Positions 1 to 7,912 are shown, counted from the first letter of the stretch. The stretch: DNA of 21,375 nt from Roseomonas sp. (GCA_020249415.1 JADCFR010000473.1:1-21375), one strand, 5' to 3'. Numbers and translations: made by a program. The notes: generated from the sequence alone by a model not told the origin.

Positions 1-596
1 CGCCGCCAAGGCCGCTGGCGGAAGCGCCCGCTCCGCCCCCACCGCCCCCACCGCCCCCTCCGCCGCCGCCCCCGCCGCAAATCGCTGAGGCGCCGCGCCC
101 AACGCCTCCCACCCCGCCTGCCGAGGCCCAGCGTCCAGCAACGCCGCGGCCCATGCCGGAACCGCGCCCGCCGCTTGATCTGTCACATTTGCCGCCGATC
201 AGATTGGGCGAGCAGGGCTATCGGCCAGGCCATCAATTGGATTTCATGCTGCCGCCCGTTGGCCAATCGCAGCTTGGCATTCCCAACCTTCAGGTGCGCG
301 GCGCTGATGATGCCGATGATTGGCAGCGCGAATTCTATCGCTGGCTGGCGCTTAATCTGCGCTACCCGCGTGATGCCGCAGAGCTTGGCGAAGATGGGCT
401 GGTTGGGGTGCGCATCTTCGCCGCACCGGATGGCACGGTGCGGCGCGTCGAATTGCGCACCGCATCGCGATCCATCCTGCTCAATCACTATTCGCAATCC
501 GTCTTTCGCGGCGCGAAACTGCCCGCGTTCAAACGCCCAACTTCAAACGAAGTCGAGATTGATTTGCGTATTCGCTATAATCTGATCAGGCGCTGA
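1..596 (+). CDS. TonB-family protein, C-terminal part (5' end outside window)
   Basis: The reading frame is open from base 3 and ends at TGA 594-596; the start lies upstream of the window. The visible N-terminal part is a proline/alanine-rich linker with 15 consecutive proline codons at 33-77, then more Pro/Ala/Arg-rich sequence. The last ~95 residues, from about DDWQREFYRWL onward, look like a TonB C-terminal domain: a helix, then LGEDGLVGVRIFAAPDGTV (the family's usual beta strand with a G.V.v.f.i...G.V pattern), then a second helix and a final strand. Known role of the family: energy transducers with an N-terminal membrane anchor, a periplasm-spanning Pro-rich linker and a C-terminal domain that contacts the TonB box of outer-membrane receptors. 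The anchor and any exbB/exbD neighbours are not in view, so a TonB-like protein with another periplasmic role is possible. It converges directly on the small gene at 597-824. Confidence 0.75.
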   Translation, partial: PPRPLAEAPAPPPPPPPPPPPPPPPQIAEAPRPTPPTPPAEAQRPATPRPMPEPRPPLDLSHLPPIRLGEQGYRPGHQLDFMLPPVGQSQLGIPNLQVRGADDADDWQREFYRWLALNLRYPRDAAELGEDGLVGVRIFAAPDGTVRRVELRTASRSILLNHYSQSVFRGAKLPAFKRPTSNEVEIDLRIRYNLIRR

Positions 597-603
597 TCAG
601 GCG
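582..603. repeat. Tandem 11-bp repeat / palindrome containing both convergent stop codons
   Basis: CTGATCAGGCG occurs twice head to tail (582-592 and 593-603). Because CTGATCAG is itself a palindrome, 582-600 can also fold as an 8-bp hairpin with a GCG loop. The second copy supplies the TGA stop (594-596) of the TonB-type gene and the TCA (597-599) that is the stop of the small minus-strand gene. There is no T-run, so it is at best a weak bidirectional terminator. Confidence 0.6.
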
Positions 604-824
604 TGGCCGACTTGGCCAAAGCCCTCATCATGCGTGGTGCGCACCAGCGCGGCGAAAAGCCTGAGCGCATCCGGGCCGCCACGATCGCGCAAAGCGCCAT
701 CTTCCATTTCAGCGGCAAGCATTTCAGCGTGTTCAGCGAGGGTATCGGCGGCGCGGCGCATGGCTTCGCGGGAGAGCACAAGCTGCACTTCGTCCGGAAG
801 CATCTTCCAATCGGCGGTCTGCAT
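597..824 (-). CDS. Small hypothetical protein, 75 aa
   Basis: I do not recognise this family. I chose the ATG at 824, giving a 75-residue product that begins MQTADWKMLPDEVQ; a longer frame runs upstream to 977, but its extra residues come from AT-rich, non-coding-looking DNA. The product is acidic and Ala/Glu/Arg-rich with two predicted amphipathic helices (about residues 16-44 and 50-64), no signal peptide, no membrane segment and no cysteines. The Shine-Dalgarno is weak, so the start is uncertain. Its stop abuts the stop of the convergent TonB-type gene with no spacing. Codon use matches the neighbours (GC-rich third positions), which favours a real gene. Confidence 0.5.
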   Translation of the reverse strand: MQTADWKMLPDEVQLVLSREAMRRAADTLAEHAEMLAAEMEDGALRDRGGPDALRLFAALVRTTHDEGFGQVGHA

Positions 825-1002
825 GGTTTTGGTCCATTCACACAGCCGTTTTGGCAAGGTCGGGGCGTGATCAACGCCGAGGGGTTCATTTAACGTCGGA
901 AAAGTTAATAAGAAGTAAGCGAAAGGGTAAACATCAAAAAAATTTTTGCAGTTCATTGACGCCTTGGACGCAGCCACTCTCCGCTACGCCCAAGGCGCTC
1001 TA
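825..1002. promoter_or_regulatory. AT-rich gap with possible minus-strand promoter
   Basis: This 178-base gap lies upstream of the small hypothetical gene. Bases 890-950 are strikingly AT-rich for this genome and hold an A7T5 tract (about 938-949) and TTAAC/GTTAA arms separated by 9 bases. Read on the minus strand, TTGATG followed about 17-20 bases later by TTCTTATTA could be a sigma-70-type promoter for the 75-aa gene. This is inference from pattern only. Confidence 0.3.
960..997 (-). terminator. Hairpin after the FAH/hydratase gene
   Basis: CGCCTTGG (960-967) and CCAAGGCG (990-997) form a perfect 8-bp stem just beyond the stop of the minus-strand hydratase gene. A T7 run on the minus strand follows only about 12 bases after the stem, so it is not a textbook intrinsic terminator, but the position fits the end of the six-gene minus-strand operon. 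Confidence 0.4.
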
Positions 1003-1770
1003 TCAAGTAAAGCTCAAGGCAACCTTACCGAGAGTATCGAATTCGACCAGCACATCGCAGGGACCATCCAGCCAGATGGGCGGCGTGACCGAGCCCAGGA
1101 AAACCACCTGCCCGGCACGCAGCCCGCCAAATTCACGCGCACAATCGGAACTCGCAAGCCAGGCCAGAGCCTCCATCGGGTGGCCGAGCAGATCGGCGCC
1201 AACCCCTTCTCCGCGCACCGTGCCCGCCACCGTCATGCGCCCGCGCGTGGCGCCAAGATCAAGCGCGCGCCAATGGGGCGTGGGGGCGCCCAGCACGCCA
1301 GCCGCGTGAAACACCTGATCGGCAATCAGGCTGGGCGTGCCAAGCTCGGCCCAATCGCCATAGCGTTTTTCGACAATCTCGATTGCCGGGAAAACCTCGG
1401 CCACCGCGGCGGCGACGCTTTCCCGCGTATGGGTGCCATGCGGCAAATCCTGCCCAAGCCTGAGGCCCACTTCGCATTCCACGCCGGGGTTCAGGAAATC
1501 CGCGAAGCGGACAATGGCCGGCGTATTGCGCAACCCTTCCTTGGGCACAAAGCCGCCGGCGGGGCCGGTCAGGCCAAGGATAGTCTGCATCTGCTTGGTC
1601 GTGGCGCCGATCTTGAAGCCGGCCGGCGGCACGGCGCCAAGCTTGGTGGCTACCTGGTATTGCAGCTTATAGCCCTCCGCCGGGGTTGCCGGGGCAGCTT
1701 CCCCCAAAGGCGCCAGAATCCGCTTCGCGCGGCGTGTGGCGAGGATATGTTCGGCGGTGTCCTGGCTCAT
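1003..1770 (-). CDS. 2-keto-4-pentenoate hydratase / FAH-family protein
   Basis: The 255-residue product matches the MhpD-like branch of the fumarylacetoacetate hydrolase superfamily, whose members hydrate 2-hydroxypenta-2,4-dienoate or decarboxylate related 2-oxo acids during aromatic ring cleavage. Visible hallmarks: GFKIGATTKQMQ near residue 51, the metal-ligand region GVECEVGLRLG with acidic residues 98 and 100, a third acidic ligand candidate in AIEIVEKRYGDW (about 131-134), and the C-terminal VVFLGSVTPPIWL strand followed by an acidic beta strand. I chose the ATG at 1770, because GGGAGG lies 6 bases upstream; a frame extending to 1824 would overlap the creatininase gene. It is 20 bases downstream of that gene and is the last gene of the minus-strand run. 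The actual substrate cannot be told, since no ring-cleavage dioxygenase or aldolase is nearby. Confidence 0.85.
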   Translation of the reverse strand: MSQDTAEHILATRRAKRILAPLGEAAPATPAEGYKLQYQVATKLGAVPPAGFKIGATTKQMQTILGLTGPAGGFVPKEGLRNTPAIVRFADFLNPGVECEVGLRLGQDLPHGTHTRESVAAAVAEVFPAIEIVEKRYGDWAELGTPSLIADQVFHAAGVLGAPTPHWRALDLGATRGRMTVAGTVRGEGVGADLLGHPMEALAWLASSDCAREFGGLRAGQVVFLGSVTPPIWLDGPCDVLVEFDTLGKVALSFT

Positions 1771-1790
1771 GGCAGCCTCCCTTTCTTCTA

Positions 1791-2588
1791 TCAGCGCGGC
1801 CCCTGGGCGCGGCCTGGTGTCCATACCGCGTCAGGCTTGGCCCAAAGCGCGGTATCGCGCAATTCCCGCGCCAGCCCTGCCGCCATGGCCTCGAAAATCG
1901 CCTTGCCCGTTTCCGCCGTGGCCGCGCGGGCATCGCCCTTCACGCCGGTCACGGGCGCGCGCTCAGAAAATGACCAGAAGCGCGTCACTGCAAGCGCAGA
2001 GGCATCGAAATTGCCCGGCGAGACGGAATTGGCAAGCTGGTCCATCCGCACCTGGGAAGGATCAAGATGCAGCCACAGGCTGGTCTCCCCTTCGCAGGCG
2101 TGCTGGATGCCCGGCTGCGCCGTAAGCGCCGCTGCGATTTCCTTCGGCGCCACGCGGGTGATGGAGGTGGTCAGCACCGGCACGCCAAACTCATGCGCCA
2201 TTTCGCGTGATGCCACGGCGAGCGGCTCGGCATTACCACCATGGGAATTGAACAGCATCAGCCGCGAAAACCCATCGGCCAGCAGGGAGCGCATCACGCA
2301 ACGCAGCACACCCGCAAAAGTCGCGTAATCCAGGCTGATCGTGCCGCCGAATGGGAAGTGATGCTCCGACAGGCCCATCCACATGGGCGGCAGCACCACG
2401 GCCGGCAGATCGGCGCATAACTCAGCCGCGCGAATGGCGACCGAATGGCCGATGAAACTATCGGTCCAGACCGGCAAATGCGGCCCATGCTGTTCCAGCG
2501 CGGCCACGGGCAGGATCACCACGGCGTTGCGTTCCGCGAGTGCGCGCAATTCCGGCGCCGTCATGCGTTCCCAGCGGGTCTCAGCCAT
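1791..2588 (-). CDS. Creatininase-family metal-dependent amidohydrolase
   Basis: The 265-residue product carries the creatininase fold signatures: ALEQHGPHLPVWTD with metal-ligand candidates E32, H34 and D43, the MWMGLSEHHFPFGGT loop (about 70-83), NSHGGN (114-119) and HACEGETS (163-170). Family members include creatinine amidohydrolase, FAPy deformylase (ArfB) and the mycofactocin peptidase MftE, all cytosolic di-metal hydrolases of amide or lactam bonds; the sequence alone does not choose between them. The ATG at 2588 is preferred over the upstream ATG at 2624, which would overlap the preceding gene by 32 bases; from 2588 the gap to that stop is 4 bases, which suggests translational coupling. 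Its neighbours (a peroxidase-related protein upstream and a hydratase downstream) suggest a small catabolic or detoxifying set, not creatinine use specifically. Confidence 0.85.
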   Translation of the reverse strand: MAETRWERMTAPELRALAERNAVVILPVAALEQHGPHLPVWTDSFIGHSVAIRAAELCADLPAVVLPPMWMGLSEHHFPFGGTISLDYATFAGVLRCVMRSLLADGFSRLMLFNSHGGNAEPLAVASREMAHEFGVPVLTTSITRVAPKEIAAALTAQPGIQHACEGETSLWLHLDPSQVRMDQLANSVSPGNFDASALAVTRFWSFSERAPVTGVKGDARAATAETGKAIFEAMAAGLARELRDTALWAKPDAVWTPGRAQGPR

Positions 2589-2592
2589 GGCG

Positions 2593-3165
2593 TCAGCCCC
2601 TGCCCATGGCGTAGAATTCGTCATTCGGGCGCAGATTGGTCACATTTGCCAAGCGGTTCGACATGCCGAAGAAGGCAGCGATGGCGGCAATATCCCAGAT
2701 GGCTTCGTCGTCGAAACCCGCTGCGCGCAACGCCTCATGATCCGCATCATTCACTTCATTGGCGCGGTCAGTGACCTTGAGCGCGAATTCCAGCATGGCC
2801 TTCTGTTTGGGTGAGATATCGGCCTTGCGCCAATTGGCGGCGATCTGGTCCGCGATCAGCGGATTCTTGGCGCGGATGCGCAGAATGGCGCCATGGGCCA
2901 CCACGCAATATTGGCATTGGTTGCGCGATGACACCGCCACCACAATCATTTCGCGTTCCGCCTTGGATAGCCCTTCGGCCTTGTCCATCAGCGTATCGTG
3001 ATACGCCATGAAGGCGCGGAATTCCGCCGGGCGATGCGCCAGCATCAGAAAGACATTCGGCACGAAACCGGATTTTTCCTGAACGGTCAGGATGCGGGCA
3101 CGGATATCTTCCGGCAGGGCGGCGATATCGGGGATGGGGGTGCGGGCGATGGGGAGCTTGGTCAT
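2593..3165 (-). CDS. Peroxidase-related protein, AhpD/CMD family
   Basis: This is a 190-residue protein of the carboxymuconolactone decarboxylase/AhpD superfamily, close to the group usually named uncharacterized peroxidase-related enzymes. The active-site pattern E-x11-C-x2-C-x3-H is intact: E72, C84, C87 and H91 in NQCQYCVVAHG. In AhpD these residues form a redox-active disulfide and a proton relay that reduces peroxides or recycles AhpC. The sequence SGFVPNVFLMLAHRP near residue 32 is also typical. The ATG at 3165 was chosen, as the only alternative further upstream is a TTG at 3186 with no better ribosome site. It begins 27 bases after ftsY and is followed 4 bases later by the creatininase gene, so all are likely co-transcribed. 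The physiological substrate is unknown. Confidence 0.85.
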   Translation of the reverse strand: MTKLPIARTPIPDIAALPEDIRARILTVQEKSGFVPNVFLMLAHRPAEFRAFMAYHDTLMDKAEGLSKAEREMIVVAVSSRNQCQYCVVAHGAILRIRAKNPLIADQIAANWRKADISPKQKAMLEFALKVTDRANEVNDADHEALRAAGFDDEAIWDIAAIAAFFGMSNRLANVTNLRPNDEFYAMGRG

Positions 3166-3192
3166 GGTCAAACCATCCGCCAGCAATGGGTT

Positions 3193-4278
3193 TCAGTCCA
3201 GACCCATCAACCCGCGCGCGAAATCCCGCGCCGCGAAGGGGCGCAAATCCTCGGCCTTTTCACCAACGCCCACCATATGCACGGGCAGGCCAAATTCCTG
3301 CGCGAGCGCCACCACCACGCCGCCCTTGGCCGAGCCATCCAGCTTGGTCACGGCAAGCCCGGTGACATCCACCATTTCCTTAAACACCTTCACCTGCTGC
3401 ACGGCGTTTTGCCCTGTTGTCGCATCCAGCACCAGCAGCACGGAATGCGGTGCCGCTTCATCCACGCGCTTGATCACGCGGATGATTTTGCGGAGTTCCT
3501 CCATCAGCGCGGATTTATTATGCAGCCGCCCGGCGGTATCCACCAGCAGCAAATCAAGCCCGTCAGCCCGCGCCGTGCTCAGCGCATCAAAGGCAAGCCC
3601 CGCCGCATCCGCACCCGGCTTGGATGGCGCAAAAAACCGCGCGGAGGTCCGCCCGGCCCAGACCTGCAATTGCTCCACCGCCGCGGCGCGGAAAGTATCG
3701 CCGGCGACAAAGCCGATTTTCAGCCCCTGTTCGGCGTAATGGCGGCCAAGCTTGGCGATGGTGGTGGTCTTGCCCGTGCCATTCACGCCCACCACCAGCA
3801 CCACATGCGGCGCGCGGGCAGGGATCACTTCCAGCGGCTGTGCGACGGGTTCCAGAATGGTGGCGATTTCATCCGCCAGCGCAGCCTTCACTTCCTCATC
3901 GGTGACTTCCTTGCCGAAGCGCGTGCGACGGAAGCCTTCCACAATCCGGCGTGATGCCGCGACCCCCAGATCAGCGGTGATCAGGGTTTCTTCCAACTCC
4001 TCCAACGCTTCATCATCCAGCCGCCTTTTATGCAGCAGAGAGACAACGCTTTCCGTGAGCTTGGCCGTGGAACGCGAAAGCCCGGCCTTGAGCCGCGCAA
4101 ACCAGCCGGTTTTGGCAGGCGCTTCTGCCTCAGGCGGTGGGGTTTCGACAGGTGGCGCTTCGGGTTCAGGCAGTGGCGCTTCCTGCACCGGCGCTGGCGC
4201 AGCCGCCTGTGGCTGTTCAGGCACGGGCTGCGGCGCGTTGCCGCCGCGCAAACGGCCAAAGAAATCGCGCAGCGCCAT
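3193..4278 (-). CDS. ftsY: Signal recognition particle receptor FtsY
   Basis: This 361-residue SRP-GTPase docks ribosome-nascent chain-SRP complexes at the inner membrane. Domains in order: a short N-terminal amphipathic segment ([11 protein letters not shown]), a Pro/Ala/Glu-rich linker (about 15-56), the N helical bundle (about 57-145) and the NG GTPase domain. GTPase motifs are all present: G1 GVNGTGKTT (164-172), the insertion-box region GDTFRAAAVEQL (193-204), G3 DTAGR (247-251), G4 TKLDGSAKGG (311-320) and the closing GVGEKAEDLRPF. The length fits alphaproteobacterial FtsY, which has a shorter acidic domain than E. coli. The start codon shares one base with the mtaB stop (TGATG), indicating translational coupling. 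Confidence 0.97.
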   Translation of the reverse strand: MALRDFFGRLRGGNAPQPVPEQPQAAAPAPVQEAPLPEPEAPPVETPPPEAEAPAKTGWFARLKAGLSRSTAKLTESVVSLLHKRRLDDEALEELEETLITADLGVAASRRIVEGFRRTRFGKEVTDEEVKAALADEIATILEPVAQPLEVIPARAPHVVLVVGVNGTGKTTTIAKLGRHYAEQGLKIGFVAGDTFRAAAVEQLQVWAGRTSARFFAPSKPGADAAGLAFDALSTARADGLDLLLVDTAGRLHNKSALMEELRKIIRVIKRVDEAAPHSVLLVLDATTGQNAVQQVKVFKEMVDVTGLAVTKLDGSAKGGVVVALAQEFGLPVHMVGVGEKAEDLRPFAARDFARGLMGLD

Positions 4279-5534
4279 CAGGCTGCCTCCGCCAAAAGCC
4301 CATCGGCATCAGCACCGATCACACGCAGCCGGCAGATTTCCCCCGGCTCGCCTGAAGCACCCAGCAAGCGGAGCGGCGCGAAATATGCCGTATGGCCGCG
4401 ATCGGGATGCTCCAACAAAACCTGTTCCTCCTGCCCCAGCCGTGCCGCGTAGTAACGCGCCGCCGCCGCTGCCCCGGCTTCGCGCAGCCGCGCCGCGCGG
4501 GCGCGGCGTTCCGGCACCGGGATTTGCGGCATGCGCGCCGCCGGCGTGCCTGGCCGTTCCGAATAGGGGAAAACATGCAGGAAAGAGAGGTCGCAATCCT
4601 TAACCAGATCAAGGCTTTCCTGGAATTGTGCTTCGGTCTCCGTCGGGAAACCCGCAATCAGGTCAGCGCCAAAGACGATATCGGGCCGCAGCCGCCGCGC
4701 CTTTTCGGCCAGCGCAATCGCATCCGCGCGCAAATGCCGCCGCTTCATGCGCTTCAGGATCAAATCCGATCCGTGCTGCAAGGAAAGATGCAAATGCGGC
4801 ATCAGCCGCGGTTCTTCCGCAATCAGGCGCCAGAGGTCTTCATCAACCTCCACGGGATCGAGTGAGGACAAGCGCAGTCGCGGCAATTCCGGCACCAGCG
4901 CCAACACGCGCCGGATCATTTGCCCAAGGGTCGGGCTGCCCGGCAAATCCGGCCCGTAGGAGGTCACATCAACCCCCGTCAGCACCGCTTCCCGATACCC
5001 CGCCGCCACCAGGGCACGAAGCTGTTCGACAATCACGCCAATCGGGACGGACCGCGACGGCCCGCGCCCGAAGGGAATGACGCAAAAGGTGCAGCGATGA
5101 TCGCAACCCTGCTGCACCTGCACGAAGGCGCGCGCACGGCCGGCGAATTCCGTCACCAGATGGGCTGCGGTCTCGCGCGCGGCCATGATGTCCGTCACCG
5201 GCGCGGGCGGCGCATCCAAGGTGGCCCAGGTTTCGGGCTTCAGCTTATCGGCATTGCCGATCACGCGCTCCACCCCCGGAAGCCCTGCCCATTTATCGGG
5301 CGCGATTTGCGCCGCGCAGCCGGTCACGATGATGCGTGCGCCCGGATTGTCGCGATGCGCCTTCCGGATCGCCTGCCGCGCCTGGCGTTCCGCTTCCGCC
5401 GTGACCGCGCAGGTATTGACGATAATGGCATTGCCCTGCCCGGCCTTGCTGGCCAGGTCGCGCATGGCCTCACTCTCATAAGTATTAAGCCGGCAGCCGA
5501 AACTCAGCAGCCGAGGGGCTTCCGAGGCACTCAT
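4278..5534 (-). CDS. mtaB: tRNA t6A37 methylthiotransferase MtaB
   Basis: This 418-residue radical-SAM enzyme of the MiaB/RimO/MtaB family converts t6A37 to ms2t6A37 in ANN-decoding tRNAs. The N-terminal UPF0004 domain has three cluster cysteines (C14 in FGCRLN, C42 in NTCAVT, C73 in TGCAAQ). The radical-SAM motif CxxxCxxC is C144, C148, C151 in [17 protein letters not shown] conserved LQHGSD and [12 protein letters not shown] follow, and the C-terminal ~60 residues form a TRAM-like segment. The FGCRLN form and [13 protein letters not shown] favour MtaB over MiaB or RimO. Its ATG overlaps the dapF stop by four bases (ATGA) and its stop overlaps the ftsY start, so the three genes are one coupled unit, an arrangement common in alphaproteobacteria. 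Confidence 0.95.
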   Translation of the reverse strand: MSASEAPRLLSFGCRLNTYESEAMRDLASKAGQGNAIIVNTCAVTAEAERQARQAIRKAHRDNPGARIIVTGCAAQIAPDKWAGLPGVERVIGNADKLKPETWATLDAPPAPVTDIMAARETAAHLVTEFAGRARAFVQVQQGCDHRCTFCVIPFGRGPSRSVPIGVIVEQLRALVAAGYREAVLTGVDVTSYGPDLPGSPTLGQMIRRVLALVPELPRLRLSSLDPVEVDEDLWRLIAEEPRLMPHLHLSLQHGSDLILKRMKRRHLRADAIALAEKARRLRPDIVFGADLIAGFPTETEAQFQESLDLVKDCDLSFLHVFPYSERPGTPAARMPQIPVPERRARAARLREAGAAAAARYYAARLGQEEQVLLEHPDRGHTAYFAPLRLLGASGEPGEICRLRVIGADADGLLAEAA

Positions 5535-6358
5535 CCGGCCAAAGCCTTTGGGTCAACCTGCCCGGTGAAGGCGGTAGCGACTGGCCCGGTCATGAGCACA
5601 TGGCCATCCTGGCGCCATTCCATGAAAAGATCGCCGCCCGGCATGGAAATCCGCGCCGAGCGCCCGGTCAGGCCGCGCCGATGCGCATTGACCATCGCCG
5701 CACAGGCACCGGACCCGCAGGCAAGCGTCAGCCCCGCCCCCCTCTCCCAAACGACAAGGCGCAAATGATCCGGCGACATCACCTGTGCAAAGCCGATATT
5801 GGCGCGTTCGGGGAAGATCGGGTCATGTTCCAGGCGCGGGCCGATCTCATTGATCGGCAGCGCATCCAAATCAGGCACAAAAAACGTCGCATGGGGATTG
5901 CCCATGGAACAGGCGGCTGGTTCTGCTACCGGGCTGCAAACCAGCGGCACATGCAGCGTATCCACCTCCCGCGCCAGCGGCACATCGCGCCAGCCGAGCC
6001 GTACCGGCCCCATATCCACCTGCCACATCCCATTGGGGCGGGCTTCACTCGGTAAATCGCCGGCAATGGTGCGCACCACCACCCGCGCCTTGCCGGTTTC
6101 GTCGGCGATCAGGGAAGCGATGCAGCGCGTGGCATTGCCACAAGCGCCGGCTTCCGATCCATCCGGATTATGGATGCGCATGAAAACATCAGCGCCCGGC
6201 GGCGGCGGTTCCATGATGATCAATTGGTCGCAGCCAATGCCACGCCGCCGATCCGCCAGCGCCACCATTTGGGCGCGCGTGAGCCCAAGCGGTGCGGCGC
6301 GGCCATCCAGCACCACGAAATCATTGCCGAGCCCATGCATCTTGCGGAAGAAAAGCAT
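5531..6358 (-). CDS. dapF: Diaminopimelate epimerase
   Basis: This 275-residue cytosolic, cofactor-independent racemase interconverts LL- and meso-diaminopimelate in the lysine and peptidoglycan pathway. The two catalytic cysteines are visible: C73 in GACGNATRC and C214 in [11 protein letters not shown]. Other family marks are [13 protein letters not shown] at the N-terminus, GIGCDQL (about 41-46), MGNPHATFF (152-160) and the ER preceding the second cysteine region (WERGAGLT). The length is typical. The ATG at 6358 gives the normal MLFFRKMHG start even though the Shine-Dalgarno is poor. It heads the minus-strand operon and lies 61 bases after the cheZ stop. Confidence 0.97.
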   Translation of the reverse strand: MLFFRKMHGLGNDFVVLDGRAAPLGLTRAQMVALADRRRGIGCDQLIIMEPPPPGADVFMRIHNPDGSEAGACGNATRCIASLIADETGKARVVVRTIAGDLPSEARPNGMWQVDMGPVRLGWRDVPLAREVDTLHVPLVCSPVAEPAACSMGNPHATFFVPDLDALPINEIGPRLEHDPIFPERANIGFAQVMSPDHLRLVVWERGAGLTLACGSGACAAMVNAHRRGLTGRSARISMPGGDLFMEWRQDGHVLMTGPVATAFTGQVDPKALAG

Positions 6359-6419
6359 GGGTGGGGATATAGGCCCCCGAGCGCGGAACCGGAACCCGCT
6401 TATGGGTCCAGTGAAAGAT

Positions 6420-7040
6420 TTACCCGTTCAGCAGCCGGTCAATCTCATCCTGCGCCAGATCGGGGCCGGCCAGCTTCGGGTCTGCCACGGTTTGCACCAC
6501 ACCCTTCAGCTCCACCTTGGGCCGGGCCGCATTGGGGCCGGGCTGGGCGTTCTCAGGCAGGATATCCTCCAGAATGGATTCCACCTGCTGCAAATCCCGA
6601 ATCGCGCGACGGATGCGCTGACCGGTCAAATCCTGGAAGGAGCAGGCCTCAAAGATCGCATTCACCCTTTCGGTGATGGCGGGCAGGGCCTCCGGGCTGC
6701 CGGAGCCCTTTTCCAGCCATTCCTGAATGGCCTCGGCCGCTTCCAGAATGGTATTGGCGGCGGCTTCGGTGGCCTGCACCACCGCTTCCAATTCCTGGCC
6801 AGAGGTCCGATTGCCCGGCTGAGGGGCGGAAATCATGCCGGCGATTCTTTCATGAACGGAGGATATCTGGCTGGCCAGGTTTTCCTCGCTCATGCCCAGA
6901 AGCTGCACGCTGGCGGAGACTTCGGCGCTCACTTCAGCGATGCGGCGGTCCATAAAGGCGCGCAAATCGCCGAAAAGGGGCTCCATGGCGGCCCTGAGCA
7001 CTTCCGGGTCCGGCAGCGTATCCGCTTGCGAATGCGACAT
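6420..7040 (-). CDS. cheZ: CheZ-type chemotaxis protein phosphatase
   Basis: The 206-residue product is almost all helical. It holds the CheZ catalytic signature in [11 protein letters not shown], where D137 and Q141 correspond to the acid and amide that position the attacking water for CheY-P dephosphorylation in E. coli CheZ. The last ten residues ([10 protein letters not shown]) match the CheY-binding C-terminal peptide, attached by a Pro/Ala-rich linker (about 163-196). I chose the ATG at 7040, which has an AGGACGAAG ribosome site; the frame runs up to 7286 but that extension covers the promoter region of rpmI. No other chemotaxis or flagellar gene is in the window, so its partner CheY must lie elsewhere. 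It is divergent from rpmI. Confidence 0.85.
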   Translation of the reverse strand: MSHSQADTLPDPEVLRAAMEPLFGDLRAFMDRRIAEVSAEVSASVQLLGMSEENLASQISSVHERIAGMISAPQPGNRTSGQELEAVVQATEAAANTILEAAEAIQEWLEKGSGSPEALPAITERVNAIFEACSFQDLTGQRIRRAIRDLQQVESILEDILPENAQPGPNAARPKVELKGVVQTVADPKLAGPDLAQDEIDRLLNG

Positions 7041-7286
7041 GAGACTTCGTCCTGAATCCAAAGGGCGGCCAAACCGCCGGGTGATCACAGGCGCATTAAA
7101 CACCCATAAAGGTGAAATCTCCGTTTCTGTGGGCCGGGTCTTGTGTGGAAAACTTCTGGGCGCTATAGCCCCCGCTCCCGCGCTGTGGCCCCATGGACAT
7201 GCCCGGCCGGAACCCCCTTCCCACCGCATGGTGCGGCCCCGGCAACGGGTGCAAGGCGGAAGGGCTGACCCCAATAGGAGGGCCAA
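7041..7286. promoter_or_regulatory. Divergent cheZ/rpmI intergenic region with candidate rpmI promoter
   Basis: For the plus strand, TTGTGT (7141-7146) and TATAGC (7164-7169) are spaced by 17 bases and could be the -35 and -10 of the rpmI operon, leaving a leader of about 110 bases. The leader contains short hairpins, for example CCGCA/TGCGG around 7223-7235, ahead of a strong AGGAGG ribosome site about six bases before the rpmI ATG. In E. coli and Bacillus the L35-L20 operon is autoregulated by L20 binding a leader; whether this leader does so is untested. For cheZ, TTTAAT on the minus strand (7095-7100) is a weak -10 candidate. Confidence 0.4.
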
Positions 7287-7493
7287 ATGTCCAAGATGAA
7301 GACGAAATCAAGCGTGAAAAAGCGCTTCCGTCTGACTGCGACCGGCAAGGTCAAGGCCGGCGGTGGCTTCAAGCGCCACATGCTTTCTGCCAAGGCTTCC
7401 AAGATGAAGCGCCAGAACCGCGGGACCTTCGTGCTGGATAAGCAGGATGGCGATACCGTGAAGCAATGGCTGCCCTATGGGCTGGACCGGTAA
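7287..7493 (+). CDS. rpmI: 50S ribosomal protein L35
   Basis: This 68-residue basic protein has the standard L35 start ([23 protein letters not shown]), a central [22 protein letters not shown] segment and a short C-terminal helix; the usual length is 64-68. An AGGAGGGCC ribosome site precedes the ATG. It is the first gene of a translation operon, 15 bases ahead of rplT. infC, which often precedes rpmI, is not adjacent here. Confidence 0.97.
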   Translation: MSKMKTKSSVKKRFRLTATGKVKAGGGFKRHMLSAKASKMKRQNRGTFVLDKQDGDTVKQWLPYGLDR

Positions 7494-7508
7494 GAAAGGA
7501 AGCGCAAA

Positions 7509-7868
7509 ATGGCTCGTGTAAAACGCGGCGTTACCAAGCACGCCCGCCACAAGAAGGTTCTCAAGCTTTCTGAAGGTTATGTCGGCCGGTCCGGCACCGC
7601 CTATCGCCCCGCTTTGGAGCGGGTGGAAAAGGCGCTGCAATATGCCTATCGCGACCGTCGGAACAAGAAGCGCGACTTCCGTGGCCTTTGGATTCAGCGC
7701 ATCAATGCTGCTGTCCGTGAGCATGGCCTGACCTATTCCCGCTTCATCGCCGGCATCAAGGCGGCGGGGATTGAGATGGACCGCAAGGTGATGGCGGCGC
7801 TTGCCTTTGACGAACCGGCGGCCTTCGCGGCGCTGGTGGAAAAGGCGAAGGCGGCCGGCGCCGCCTGA
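7509..7868 (+). CDS. rplT: 50S ribosomal protein L20
   Basis: This 119-residue protein is an early-assembling large-subunit protein that binds 23S rRNA and can repress its own operon in several bacteria. The family core [24 protein letters not shown] (from about residue 47) is present along with a long basic N-terminal tail ([16 protein letters not shown]). The ribosome site is GAAAGGAAG just upstream of the ATG. The C-terminus ends in an Ala/Lys-rich tail of typical length. Confidence 0.97.
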   Translation: MARVKRGVTKHARHKKVLKLSEGYVGRSGTAYRPALERVEKALQYAYRDRRNKKRDFRGLWIQRINAAVREHGLTYSRFIAGIKAAGIEMDRKVMAALAFDEPAAFAALVEKAKAAGAA

Positions 7869-7874
7869 TTACCA

Positions 7875-7896
7875 CCGCCCCGGCGATCCGGGGCGG
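7875..7896 (+). terminator. GC-rich hairpin after rplT
   Basis: CCGCCCCGG and CCGGGGCGG form a perfect 9-bp stem with a CGAT tetraloop, starting six bases after the rplT stop. No T-run follows, so it may act as an RNA 3' stability element or a partial terminator, not a full stop. Confidence 0.5.
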
Positions 7897-7912
7897 CGAC
7901 CCAGCATCACGC

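Noticed and set aside
890..915. TTAA...TTAA as a CtrA-type site
   Set aside because: The spacing between TTAA halves is 11 bases, not the 7 of the CtrA consensus.
946..2328. A 460-codon plus-strand open frame
   Set aside because: It lies antisense to the hydratase and creatininase genes, which have clear motifs; the frame is open because of high GC and shows no domain.
2998..3954. A 318-codon plus-strand frame rich in His and Gln
   Set aside because: It is antisense to ftsY; the His/Gln-rich composition is the usual mirror image of GC-rich coding DNA.
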